Positions 1 to 6,448 of a DNA stretch of 7,237 bases are shown piece after piece (position 1 is the first letter of the stretch; the number at the start of each line of letters is the position of its first letter). A program made the translations under genes and the position numbers. Origin of the DNA: Anaerolineae bacterium. Lineage in GTDB: Bacteria > Chloroflexota > Anaerolineae > 4572-78 > NAK82. The notes under the pieces were generated by a model. It did no database searches. It was not told the DNA's origin and saw only the letters and a list, made by a program, of their open reading frames with translations. Where the stretch lies: NCBI GenBank assembly GCA_030597485.1, contig JAUVRU010000087.1, positions 1 through 7,237 on the forward strand, in the 5' to 3' direction.

Positions 1-2
1 AC

Positions 3-1205
3 CTGCTGGTCGGCGGGTGGCGACGCCAGGGGGCGCGCTCCCTGTGGCGGGCTGGGCTACCGGCATTGGGGGCCGGGGTGCTGGGGATAGCCCTTTCCAG
101 CATCTATCTGATCCCCATGTTGGCCGAACTGCGGTATGTGAATCTGGGGCAATGGACCGCGTATAACTACGATTTCCGCCAGCACTTTGTGTACTTCTCT
201 CAAATGCTGTCACCGGAATGGGGTTTCGGCTATTCTGGCCCCGGCCTGAACGACGGCATGCCGTTTCAGCTGGGGGCGGTGGTCTTGGTGCTGGTCATCT
301 TTGGCGGCTGGCTGGCACTGACCGGCCGCGGCCAACGTCGCGCTGGGGATGCGGCTGATTCCCACGACGTGCCCCGGGGACCGGTGCTGTTCTTCCTGGC
401 TGCCACCGTGGTCATCGTGTGGCTCTTGACGCCAGCGGCGGGTTTCGCCTGGCACGTGCTGCCGTTTGCCAGCCTGGTGCAGTTCCCCTGGCGCTTGCTG
501 GGGCTGGCGGCGCTGACCATGTCGGTGGTAGCCGGTTCCGTGTACCCTCTGGCCGCTGGTCTGGCGCGTTGCCCTGGCGAGGCTTCGGAAGTCTCGCCGC
601 CATCTTCCCTAATCCCGGCAGCAAGATCCTCGCTGCCGGTTGAGGTGTGCCTGCTGGCGCTGGTGGTGGCGTTGGGTTCGTTTGGGTACACGTTGCCCCA
701 GTGCACCCCGGTCGAATCCTGGCGCGAAAGTCCGCAGGCGGTGACCCGTTGGGACATCTTCTTGCCGCCCGAGCGGGTGGCCATGGTGGCCTACACCGAG
801 CAGCAGCCTATGACCGGCCCCATGGAAGCACAGTATATGGCGGGTGAACCGCTACAGGTGGCAACCATCCTCTCCGGTGATGGCACGGTGGAGACGCTAC
901 GGCATGGGGGAGCATCCGACGAAATCCGGGTGCGGGCCGAAGGCCCGGTGACGGTGCAATTCTACACCTACGACTACCCTGGCTGGCGGGTTACTATAGA
1001 CGGACGATACGTGATTCATCGACACGAGCCCCCGCACGGGCTGATCACGGTGGAGGTGCCACCGGGAGATCATCAGCTGCTGCTGCGGATGGGCAGCACG
1101 CCTCCCCGGCTGGCGGGAACGCTGATCAGTCTGGCGGCCATCCTGGTCATTGGCGGTGGTCTGTGGGGCGGGCGTATTTGGCGATGGTTGTCCCGTCTGA
1201 TATAA
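3..1205 (+). CDS. Polytopic membrane protein, C-terminal part (YfhO / PTPS-related type), 5' truncated by window edge
   Basis: The reading frame is open from base 3 to the TAA at 1203-1205, so the gene starts upstream of the window; the TTG at 66 is only an internal codon. About 400 residues are visible. Hydrophobic helices lie near the start (VLGIALSSIYLIPML), around bases 280-330, 385-440 and 465-560, in the stretch after 640, and at the extreme C-terminus (LAGTLISLAAILVIGGGLW). Before the last helix is a soluble beta-rich segment with the pattern YDYPGWRVTIDGR, followed by a VEVPPGDHQLLLR stretch. This arrangement is typical of YfhO-like and '6-pyruvoyl-tetrahydropterin synthase-related' membrane proteins, which resemble GT-C glycosyltransferases. 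Known from the family: probable polyisoprenyl-linked sugar transfer or another envelope role, poorly characterised. No catalytic residues can be assigned because the N-terminal half is missing. The stop codon overlaps a promoter for the next gene. Confidence 0.8.
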   Translation: MLVGGWRRQGARSLWRAGLPALGAGVLGIALSSIYLIPMLAELRYVNLGQWTAYNYDFRQHFVYFSQMLSPEWGFGYSGPGLNDGMPFQLGAVVLVLVIFGGWLALTGRGQRRAGDAADSHDVPRGPVLFFLAATVVIVWLLTPAAGFAWHVLPFASLVQFPWRLLGLAALTMSVVAGSVYPLAAGLARCPGEASEVSPPSSLIPAARSSLPVEVCLLALVVALGSFGYTLPQCTPVESWRESPQAVTRWDIFLPPERVAMVAYTEQQPMTGPMEAQYMAGEPLQVATILSGDGTVETLRHGGASDEIRVRAEGPVTVQFYTYDYPGWRVTIDGRYVIHRHEPPHGLITVEVPPGDHQLLLRMGSTPPRLAGTLISLAAILVIGGGLWGGRIWRWLSRLI

Positions 1206-1206
1206 T
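1178..1206 (+). promoter_or_regulatory. Sigma70-type promoter with extended -10, upstream of the LysM gene
   Basis: A perfect TATAAT at 1201-1206 is preceded by TGA (1198-1200), making an extended -10 (TGnTATAAT). TTGGCG at 1178-1183 matches four of six bases of the -35 consensus at exactly 17 bp spacing. The -10 box contains the TAA stop of the upstream membrane-protein gene. Transcription would start near 1213, giving a leader of about 64 nt to the ATG at 1277. Sequence match only; no expression evidence. Confidence 0.68.
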
Positions 1207-1276
1207 CGTCAGCGGTTAGCGATCGGCAGTCGGCGATCGGCCGGCGTTCAATGGGCCCAGGTCGTGGATTGTCGGC

Positions 1277-2452
1277 ATGGGTGGGATACATTACAGGCAT
1301 ATGGTTGAGCATTCGGACTGCGTCAATTGTGGGGCTAGACTGTCGCCAGACGACGATACTTGTCCCCTGTGCGGCACACTGACCAGAAAGCGACACCGGC
1401 AGCGGTTGTGCCCCAACTGCGGTGCACCGGTGGCCGAACGGGCCAGAACGTGCATGATGTGCGAGGCCCCGTTGGATCGGGTGGCAGCGCGGGGGGGGCT
1501 GGGCCGGGTATCATGGTTCTGGGTGGCAGTGGTGGCCCTGCTGGCGGCGGTGGTCGGCCTGGGCTGGAACTGGTGGCGATACCAGCCGGCGCCGGTGGCG
1601 GAGGCACTCACGCCGACACGTGCGCTTGCAGCCACCACGACGCTCACGCCCTCACCGGTGGTGACACCAACCGCGACCGCCAGCCCCACAACACCGACGC
1701 CCTCTCCCACCCCGATCATCCATGTGGTGCAGTCGGGCGAGACGGTAATGGGGATCGCCAGCCACTATGGCATCGATCCGGACACGGTGATGGCAGCGAA
1801 TGGGTTGGATCAGGAATCCGCCCGGCTGTTACATTCCGGCCAGGAGCTGGTGATTCCCTCCACCGGCCCGGTGGGCGGGCCGCTGCCCGGTGGCAACGCG
1901 CAGGGGCCCCAGATCGTGCATGTGGTGCAGACGGGCGACACCCTCAGCTCCATCGCCGTCCAATACGATGCCAGCCTCGACGCCATCATGGCCGTGAACG
2001 ATCTCAGCAGCGTGGACCTGATCTACGCGGGCCAGTCAATCATCGTGCCCCTCAACCCTCCAACCGCCACACCACCTCCCACGTCCACGCCAACCCCTAC
2101 CAGCACGCCCGGCCCGCCGTACGTTTCGCCTGACCTCTTGTTCCCCGCCAACGGTCAGGTGTTTGAACGTCAGGGTGCGGCGATTGTGCTCACCTGGACC
2201 GGCGTAGGTATTTTGAGTGACGCCGAGATGTATCTGGTGACATTGCAGGTGCCAGGTCGCATTGATCCGGTCACCCACGCGACCCAGGCGACCTCGTGGC
2301 GTTTGCCCTCTGACCTGTGGCCCACCGGCCGGCAACACGACCTGACGTGGCAGGTGACGGTAGTCAAGCAGGAGAATCCTGGCTCGGATGAGCCGCCTGT
2401 GCGGCATCCCCTCAGCGACCCGTCAGACACGCGCGCGCTCGTGCGGCGTTGA
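1277..2452 (+). CDS. Membrane-anchored LysM protein with N-terminal double zinc ribbon
   Basis: A 391-residue protein with a clear modular plan. Residues 15-32 (CVNC...CPLC) and 45-62 (CPNC...CMMC) are two four-cysteine zinc ribbons. Residues about 79-100 are a Trp-rich transmembrane helix. Residues about 105-145 are a Thr/Pro/Ala linker. LysM repeats lie at about 147-194 (HVVQSGETVMGIA) and 213-259 (HVVQTGDTLSSIA). A second Pro/Thr linker (about 260-280) leads to a C-terminal globular region of about 110 residues that I do not recognise. By the usual topology the zinc ribbons face the cytoplasm and the LysM domains bind peptidoglycan outside. The first ATG (1277) and an in-frame ATG at 1301 both precede the first CxxC, and neither has a strong Shine-Dalgarno, so the start is uncertain by eight residues. 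A run of eight G (1491-1498) lies in frame before the membrane helix. The gene has its own promoter and terminator. Inferred role: wall-binding protein, possibly linking cytoplasm and cell wall; no enzymatic domain is visible. Confidence 0.9.
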   Translation: MGGIHYRHMVEHSDCVNCGARLSPDDDTCPLCGTLTRKRHRQRLCPNCGAPVAERARTCMMCEAPLDRVAARGGLGRVSWFWVAVVALLAAVVGLGWNWWRYQPAPVAEALTPTRALAATTTLTPSPVVTPTATASPTTPTPSPTPIIHVVQSGETVMGIASHYGIDPDTVMAANGLDQESARLLHSGQELVIPSTGPVGGPLPGGNAQGPQIVHVVQTGDTLSSIAVQYDASLDAIMAVNDLSSVDLIYAGQSIIVPLNPPTATPPPTSTPTPTSTPGPPYVSPDLLFPANGQVFERQGAAIVLTWTGVGILSDAEMYLVTLQVPGRIDPVTHATQATSWRLPSDLWPTGRQHDLTWQVTVVKQENPGSDEPPVRHPLSDPSDTRALVRR

Positions 2453-2511
2453 CGTGGGTTGTGATGAGACAGATAGACGAAGTCCAGATTCGCACTGGCA
2501 GATGACTACAG

Positions 2512-2540
2512 ACCCGGTTTGTGGAAGACCGGGTTTTTCT
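2512..2540 (+). terminator. Rho-independent terminator after the LysM gene
   Basis: ACCCGGT (2512-2518) pairs perfectly with ACCGGGT (2528-2534). The stem can extend inward by a T-G and a T-A pair, leaving the five-base loop GTGGA. Five T follow directly (2534-2538). It lies 60 bp after the LysM stop codon and 181 bp before the next promoter -10, so it ends the LysM transcript. Confidence 0.85.
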
Positions 2541-2698
2541 ATGTATCTTGGGTCCCGATGGGCTTCATCTGAACCTGGACTCGTGCCTGGCAGCGAGCGG
2601 ATGCATCGGGCAACACGTCAGGGACCCGTCAGCCAGGCGACGGGTTAGCGGCGGATGCGGCATTGCCCGTGTGTGGGGATCGGGCTACCGATGTGTTA
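2541..2698. other. Non-coding stretch with several possible hairpins between terminator and promoter
   Basis: No coding region with recognisable content is present. Several complementary pairs stand out: GGGTCCC (2550-2556) with GGGACCC (2621-2627); CCCGATG (2554-2560) with CATCGGG (2604-2610); CTCGTGC (2580-2586) with GCA-g-CGAG (2590-2597); ACCCGTC (2624-2630) with GACGGGT (2639-2645); ATCGG (2679-2683) with CCGAT (2688-2692). The first two share bases 2554-2556, and the first and fourth share 2624-2627, so they are mutually exclusive. No promoter was found that would transcribe this piece on its own. In GC-rich DNA part of this is expected by chance. Confidence 0.3.
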
Positions 2699-2726
2699 TG
2701 TACATTGGTGACGTTTGTGATATAAT
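2699..2726 (+). promoter_or_regulatory. Extended -10 promoter upstream of the SIMPL gene
   Basis: TATAAT at 2721-2726 is preceded by TGA (2718-2720), an extended -10. The best -35 candidate is TGTACA (2699-2704), four of six consensus bases at 16 bp spacing. The ten-base core TGATATAATC is identical to that of the promoter at 1178-1206. The expected start near 2733 gives a leader of about 76 nt before the ATG at 2809. A small ATCGG/CCGAT hairpin ends 28 bp upstream of the -10 box. Confidence 0.65.
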
Positions 2727-2792
2727 CAGAGTGGAAGGTGACTGCTGTGCGTCGCCATTCTAGGCTAGCCAATAACAAAGATGGTCAACAGG

Positions 2793-2800
2793 AAAGGAGA
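2793..2800 (+). promoter_or_regulatory. Strong Shine-Dalgarno for the SIMPL gene
   Basis: AAAGGAGA lies eight bases before the ATG at 2809 and fixes that start. It is the best ribosome binding site in the window. Confidence 0.85.
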
Positions 2801-2808
2801 AACGGGAG

Positions 2809-3555
2809 ATGAATAATCGCAGATCCATTGTCGCTGCTGCAGGTGCTGTCGCGTTGTTGCTGGTGGGTGCGTTCGTCGTGGCCCACGTGGGTTTCGCGCC
2901 CACGGTGGCCCAGGCGCAGGGTGAAACGCAGAGCACCATCACTGTAATCGGCGAGGGAACCGTGAAGATCAAGCCGGACATGGCCCAGGCCACCGTCGGC
3001 GTGGAAATCGTCGGGCCCACAGTGAAGGAAGCCAGTGCCGAGGCGGACGTGGTTATGAACGCTGTGTTCCAGGCGCTCGAGGGGCAAGGGGTGGCCGAGA
3101 AGGACATGCAGACCTCCAACTTCAGTGTATGGACCGACCAGACGTATAAACCTGACGGTTCTCCAGGGGAGGTTGCCTACCGCGTCAGCAACCAGGTGAA
3201 CGTCACCATCCGCGACCTGGACAAGGTGGGCGACATTCTGGACGCCGCGATGGAGGCGGGGGCCAACAGCATCTATGGTGTCAGCTTCAGCCTGTCCGAC
3301 CCGGAGGAGGTGGAGTCCGAGGCCCGCGCCAAGGCGGTTGACGACGCTCGGGCCAAGGCCCAGGAGCTGGCCCAGCTGACCAATCTCCAATTGGGCATGG
3401 TTGTCAGTGTCAGCGCGGTGATCGGTGCCGGCGGCTACTACGCCGGTGGCGTTCGAGAGGCGGCTCTGCAAGGGTTCGGTGGCGGTGCTCCCATCATGCC
3501 CGGCGAGTTGGAGTTTACGCTGCAATTGCAGATTGTGTTCGGGACGGTTCAGTAG
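2809..3555 (+). CDS. Secreted SIMPL domain (DUF541) protein
   Basis: A 248-residue protein, usual length for the family. Residues 1-36 form a signal peptide: positive NNRR, a hydrophobic core (about 7-27), and A34-Q35-A36 as a likely signal peptidase I site before Q37. The mature protein is a single SIMPL domain: ITVIGEGTVKIKPD (44-57), DMQTSNFSV in the middle, a long helix rich in Ala/Lys (ARAKAVDDARAKAQELA), and the closing strand PGELEFTLQLQIVF. Known from the family: E. coli YggE and Brucella BP26 are exported or periplasmic relatives; BP26 forms ring-like oligomers and YggE has been tied to oxidative stress, but no reaction is established. The start is supported by a strong Shine-Dalgarno and the gene has its own promoter. 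The following PBP gene is 117 bp downstream with no obvious promoter between, so co-transcription is plausible. Exact role here is unknown. Confidence 0.93.
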   Translation: MNNRRSIVAAAGAVALLLVGAFVVAHVGFAPTVAQAQGETQSTITVIGEGTVKIKPDMAQATVGVEIVGPTVKEASAEADVVMNAVFQALEGQGVAEKDMQTSNFSVWTDQTYKPDGSPGEVAYRVSNQVNVTIRDLDKVGDILDAAMEAGANSIYGVSFSLSDPEEVESEARAKAVDDARAKAQELAQLTNLQLGMVVSVSAVIGAGGYYAGGVREAALQGFGGGAPIMPGELEFTLQLQIVFGTVQ

Positions 3556-3564
3556 TTGGGGGAT

Positions 3565-3657
3565 GAGGTTGAGGCTGAGGCTAAGGCTAAGGCTGAGGGG
3601 GGTGCACGACCCTAGTCTTTCACCACCTTGACCTCAACCTCAACCTTAACCTTGACC
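3565..3657. repeat. Inverted pair of degenerate hexamer arrays between the SIMPL and PBP genes
   Basis: The left arm (3565-3600) is six hexamers: GAGGTT, GAGGCT twice, AAGGCT twice, GAGGGG. The right arm (3626-3657) is CCTTGA, CCTCAA twice, CCTTAA, CCTTGA, CC. The right arm is the reverse-complement type of the left, and all differences between the arms are transitions. Folding base 3567 against 3657, about 26 of 32 positions pair if G-U is counted, with 25 nt between the arms (3601-3625). There is no T-tract, so it is not a classical terminator. The right arm ends two bases before the GGAG ribosome binding site of the PBP gene. Confidence 0.8.
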
Positions 3658-3659
3658 AC

Positions 3660-3663
3660 GGAG
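3660..3663 (+). promoter_or_regulatory. Ribosome binding site of the PBP gene
   Basis: GGAG lies nine bases before the ATG at 3673 and supports that start. It sits at the foot of the inverted hexamer repeat, so a folded leader could affect access to it. Confidence 0.65.
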
Positions 3664-3672
3664 TGAGTTGCC

Positions 3673-6345
3673 ATGATCCGGTGTGGGTGGCGCGTCAATT
3701 GGGATTTGGTGGTCCGAATCCTGGCGACTGTGATCATCCTGGCGGGGTTGGGCGTGTTGGGACTGGTGCGCTGGTTGGTGGTGGACCTGCCCTCGCCTGA
3801 CCGCCTATATGAGCGAACGGCCAGCCCCTCGACGCGTATCTATGATCGGCACGGGCGGCTCCTGTATGAGGTGCTCGATCCTCACAGCGGCTCCCACACG
3901 CCTGTTTCGCTAGAGCAGATCCCGACCGCCTGCATTGACGCCACCGTGGCCACCGAGGATGCCAGCTTCTACCAGAACCCGGGCGTGGACGTGTGGGCCA
4001 TTGTGCGGGCGCTGTGGATCAATGTGCAAGGTGGCGAGATTCTGTCGGGCGGAAGCACCATCACCCAGCAGATCGCCCGCAACCTGCTGCTCTTGCCTGA
4101 GGAGCGGGCTCAGATCAGCATAGAGCGCAAGATACGCGAGGCTATCCTGGCCTGGCGGCTGGCGCGTGTCTATGGCAAGGACGAGCTGCTGACGCTCTAT
4201 TTGAATGAATCCTATTACGGCAATCTGGCCTACGGCGTCGAGGCGGCCGCTCGTACCTACTTCGCCAAGCACGCTGCCGAACTGGACCTGGCGGAATGTG
4301 CCCTGTTGGCCGGGCTGCCTCAGTCGCCAGCCAGATATAATCCGCTTCAGGACCCTGGTGCTGCCCGCGTCCGGCAAAAGATCGTGCTAAACCTGATGGT
4401 CAAGCACGGGCGTATCTCGCAGCACGAGGCCGACCTGGCAGCCAGGGAGACGCTGGGCTTTGCCTCAGTGCCCTTCCCCATCAAAGCGCCTCATTTTGTG
4501 ATGTATGTGCGCGGCCAGATAGAGAGGGATTTCGGGCTGGAAGCCATCTATACCCAGGGCCTGCAGGTCCACACGACGTTGGACCTGGACGCCCAGCGCA
4601 TGGCCGAGCGGGCCGTGCGCTACCGGTTGGAGCAGCTGGCCGACAGGCGCGCCGGTCAGCCGGCCCGCAATGTGCACAACGCGGCAGTGGTGGTGTTGGA
4701 TCCGGCTGTCGGCCACGTGCTGGCGATGGTGGGCAGCCCCCACTACTTTGATGCCAGCATTGATGGAGCGGTGAACGCCACGGTTGCCACCCGCCAGCCT
4801 GGCTCGTCGATCAAGCCGATCACCTATGCGGCTGCGATGGACCCAGCCCGACCCAGCCCGCTGACAGCGGCAACCATGGTAATGGACGTGCGCACCGCCT
4901 TCGTCACCCGCGAGGGAGATCCCTACGTGCCCCGGAATTACGACCATCAATGGCGGGGGCCGGTGCTGCTGCGCCAGGCGCTGGCTTCCAGCTACAACCT
5001 GGTAGCGGTCAAGGTGCTGGATTATGTGGGCATAGAGGACATGACCGCGCTGGCGCGGGCGATGGGCATCACCACCTTCGACGATGCTGATCGCTTTGGC
5101 CTGGCGTTGACTCTGGGAGGCGGTGAGGTGCGTCTGCTGGAACTGACGAGCGCTTATGCCGCTTTCGCCAACGGGGGCTTGCGGGTGGAACCGATAACCG
5201 TCACCCGGGTGGAGGACAGCGATGGCCACGTGCTGCAAGTTCGGGCGGACAGGCCGGACACACGGGTGATGGACGAGCGGGTGACCTATCTCATCACCGA
5301 CATCTTGAGCGACAATATGGCGCGTGCCTCGACCTTTGGCGAGGGGAGCCCGCTGCGGCTGTCGCGCCCGGCGGCCGCCAAAACCGGCACTACGACCGAT
5401 TGGCGCGACAATTGGACGGTGGGATACACCCCCGACCTGGTGGTTGGGGTGTGGACCGGCAATGCGGACAACGAGCCGATGCGGCACGTCAGCGGCGTCA
5501 CAGGGGCGGCTCCCATCTGGCACGATGTGATGGAGGAGATGCTCAAGGGCCGGCCGGAACGCGGTTTTGTGGAGCCTCCGGGCATGGTGCGATTGGCAGT
5601 GTGTGCCGACAGCGGCCGGCCGCCCATAGCGGCGTCCCAGCCGGCCGACCCGACGTCTTCGGCGGCCCTGGCGCCGGTGGTGTACGAGCCAGAGGCTGAA
5701 TCGCTGGCCGGGACCGGCGCCACCCGTCAGCTGACCGGCTGTCCGGGCACGATCACCGAGCTGTTCATTGAGGGCACCGAGCCGTCCCGGGTAGATGACT
5801 GGCATTGGTCGTACCGGATTGACGCGCGCAACGGGCTTATCGCCGTGCCGGGGTGCCCAACGCAGTTTGCTGTGTACCGCCGGTACACCCTCTATCCGGC
5901 CGAGGCCCACGAGTGGGTGCGGCGGCAGAGTATCCCCCACCCGCCGGAAGCGTATTCGCCCTTGTGCCCAGGCGGGTATGAAGAGGGAGCGACGCACGGC
6001 GATGAGTCCGAAGCCGAAATCCAGGGACCGATGGGAGACTCCCGGTCGGGCTCGCTGCACTTGTTGCTGATGACCAGTCCCGATCAAGGGAGTCGCTATC
6101 GCCTGTCGTCGGAGATTCCACTGGAGATGCAACAAGTAGCGGTGAAGGCGCGCCCGGCCGACGGGGTGGCGGTGCGCCAGGTAACGCTGCTGGTAGATGG
6201 GCAGCCATTGGCCATGCTGTCTCACCCGCCCTACTCTGTGCTGTGGCCGATGACGTCGGGGAGACACGTCTTCACGGTGGCGGGAGTGGATGGGCAGGGG
6301 AACGAGTTGAGGGGAAATAGCGTCTCCATAGATGTGGTGGAGTGA
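3673..6345 (+). CDS. Bifunctional class A penicillin-binding protein (GT51 + transpeptidase), PBP1C-like
   Basis: An 890-residue enzyme that polymerises lipid II glycan strands and cross-links stem peptides outside the membrane. One N-terminal membrane helix spans about residues 10-37. The GT51 domain follows: ATEDASFYQNPGVD with catalytic Glu95, GGSTITQQIARNL, RKIREAILAWRLARVYGK, then TLYLNESYYGN and AECALLAGLPQSPARYNPL. The transpeptidase domain has all three penicillin-binding motifs: SxxK with Ser378 and Lys381 (QPGSSIKP), SxN at 440-442 (SYN), and KTG at 570-572. After it, a Cys-containing segment (VCADSG ... GCPGT ... FIEGTEP) is followed by a C-terminal beta domain (about 798-890, TSPDQGSRYRLS ... 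GRHVFTVAGVDGQGN) resembling the BiPBP_C domain of PBP1C. The usual His of the EDxxFxxHxG motif is Asn102. The gene is intact; a REP-like palindrome begins 17 bp after the stop. It could equally be called PBP1A-type by domain order; the C-terminal domain favours PBP1C. Confidence 0.95.
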   Translation: MIRCGWRVNWDLVVRILATVIILAGLGVLGLVRWLVVDLPSPDRLYERTASPSTRIYDRHGRLLYEVLDPHSGSHTPVSLEQIPTACIDATVATEDASFYQNPGVDVWAIVRALWINVQGGEILSGGSTITQQIARNLLLLPEERAQISIERKIREAILAWRLARVYGKDELLTLYLNESYYGNLAYGVEAAARTYFAKHAAELDLAECALLAGLPQSPARYNPLQDPGAARVRQKIVLNLMVKHGRISQHEADLAARETLGFASVPFPIKAPHFVMYVRGQIERDFGLEAIYTQGLQVHTTLDLDAQRMAERAVRYRLEQLADRRAGQPARNVHNAAVVVLDPAVGHVLAMVGSPHYFDASIDGAVNATVATRQPGSSIKPITYAAAMDPARPSPLTAATMVMDVRTAFVTREGDPYVPRNYDHQWRGPVLLRQALASSYNLVAVKVLDYVGIEDMTALARAMGITTFDDADRFGLALTLGGGEVRLLELTSAYAAFANGGLRVEPITVTRVEDSDGHVLQVRADRPDTRVMDERVTYLITDILSDNMARASTFGEGSPLRLSRPAAAKTGTTTDWRDNWTVGYTPDLVVGVWTGNADNEPMRHVSGVTGAAPIWHDVMEEMLKGRPERGFVEPPGMVRLAVCADSGRPPIAASQPADPTSSAALAPVVYEPEAESLAGTGATRQLTGCPGTITELFIEGTEPSRVDDWHWSYRIDARNGLIAVPGCPTQFAVYRRYTLYPAEAHEWVRRQSIPHPPEAYSPLCPGGYEEGATHGDESEAEIQGPMGDSRSGSLHLLLMTSPDQGSRYRLSSEIPLEMQQVAVKARPADGVAVRQVTLLVDGQPLAMLSHPPYSVLWPMTSGRHVFTVAGVDGQGNELRGNSVSIDVVE

Positions 6346-6362
6346 GTTAGCACACTCGTGCC

Positions 6363-6383
6363 CGCTGGATTTGCAATCCAGCG
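6363..6383. repeat. REP-like palindrome, left of the transposase remnant
   Basis: CGCTGGATT (6363-6371) and AATCCAGCG (6375-6383) form a perfect 9-bp stem with loop TGC. The bases to the left (GTGCC, 6358-6362) are the reverse complement of the GGCAC that follows the right-hand palindrome at 7057-7077. The two palindromes are therefore in inverted orientation around the transposase. It lies 17 bp after the PBP stop; with no T-tract it is a poor terminator but could stabilise the 3' end of that mRNA. Confidence 0.75.
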
Positions 6384-6435
6384 AACAGTGCGGAACGATG
6401 GGATCTGAAGAACTCAGTGCAGATGACAGTCCAGC

Positions 6436-6443
6436 GGAGAAGG
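6436..6443 (+). promoter_or_regulatory. Ribosome binding site of the transposase remnant
   Basis: GGAGAAGG ends five bases before the ATG at 6449 and marks that ATG as the original start rather than the upstream in-frame ATG at 6332, which lies inside the PBP gene. Confidence 0.6.
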
Positions 6444-6448
6444 TTACT

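Noticed and set aside
1219..1241. Direct repeat GCGATCGGC at 1219-1227 and 1233-1241 as an operator
   Set aside because: Only two short copies 14 bp apart in the leader; low complexity GC-rich sequence is a simpler explanation, and no regulator is nearby.
1360..2133. A 257-codon open frame on the + strand overlapping the LysM gene
   Set aside because: Composition is Gly/Arg/His-rich without domains; the overlapping frame carries zinc ribbons, a membrane helix and two LysM repeats.
2621..2650. B12-box-like string (AGCCAGGCGACGG) suggesting a cobalamin riboswitch
   Set aside because: The rest of the conserved cobalamin core is not visible upstream, the string lies before the assigned promoter, and the downstream SIMPL gene has no link to cobalamin.
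6332..6448. In-frame upstream extension of the transposase from the ATG at 6332
   Set aside because: It starts inside the PBP gene and reads through the palindrome; the ATG at 6449 has a Shine-Dalgarno and begins the family's conserved FDP...YFVT region.
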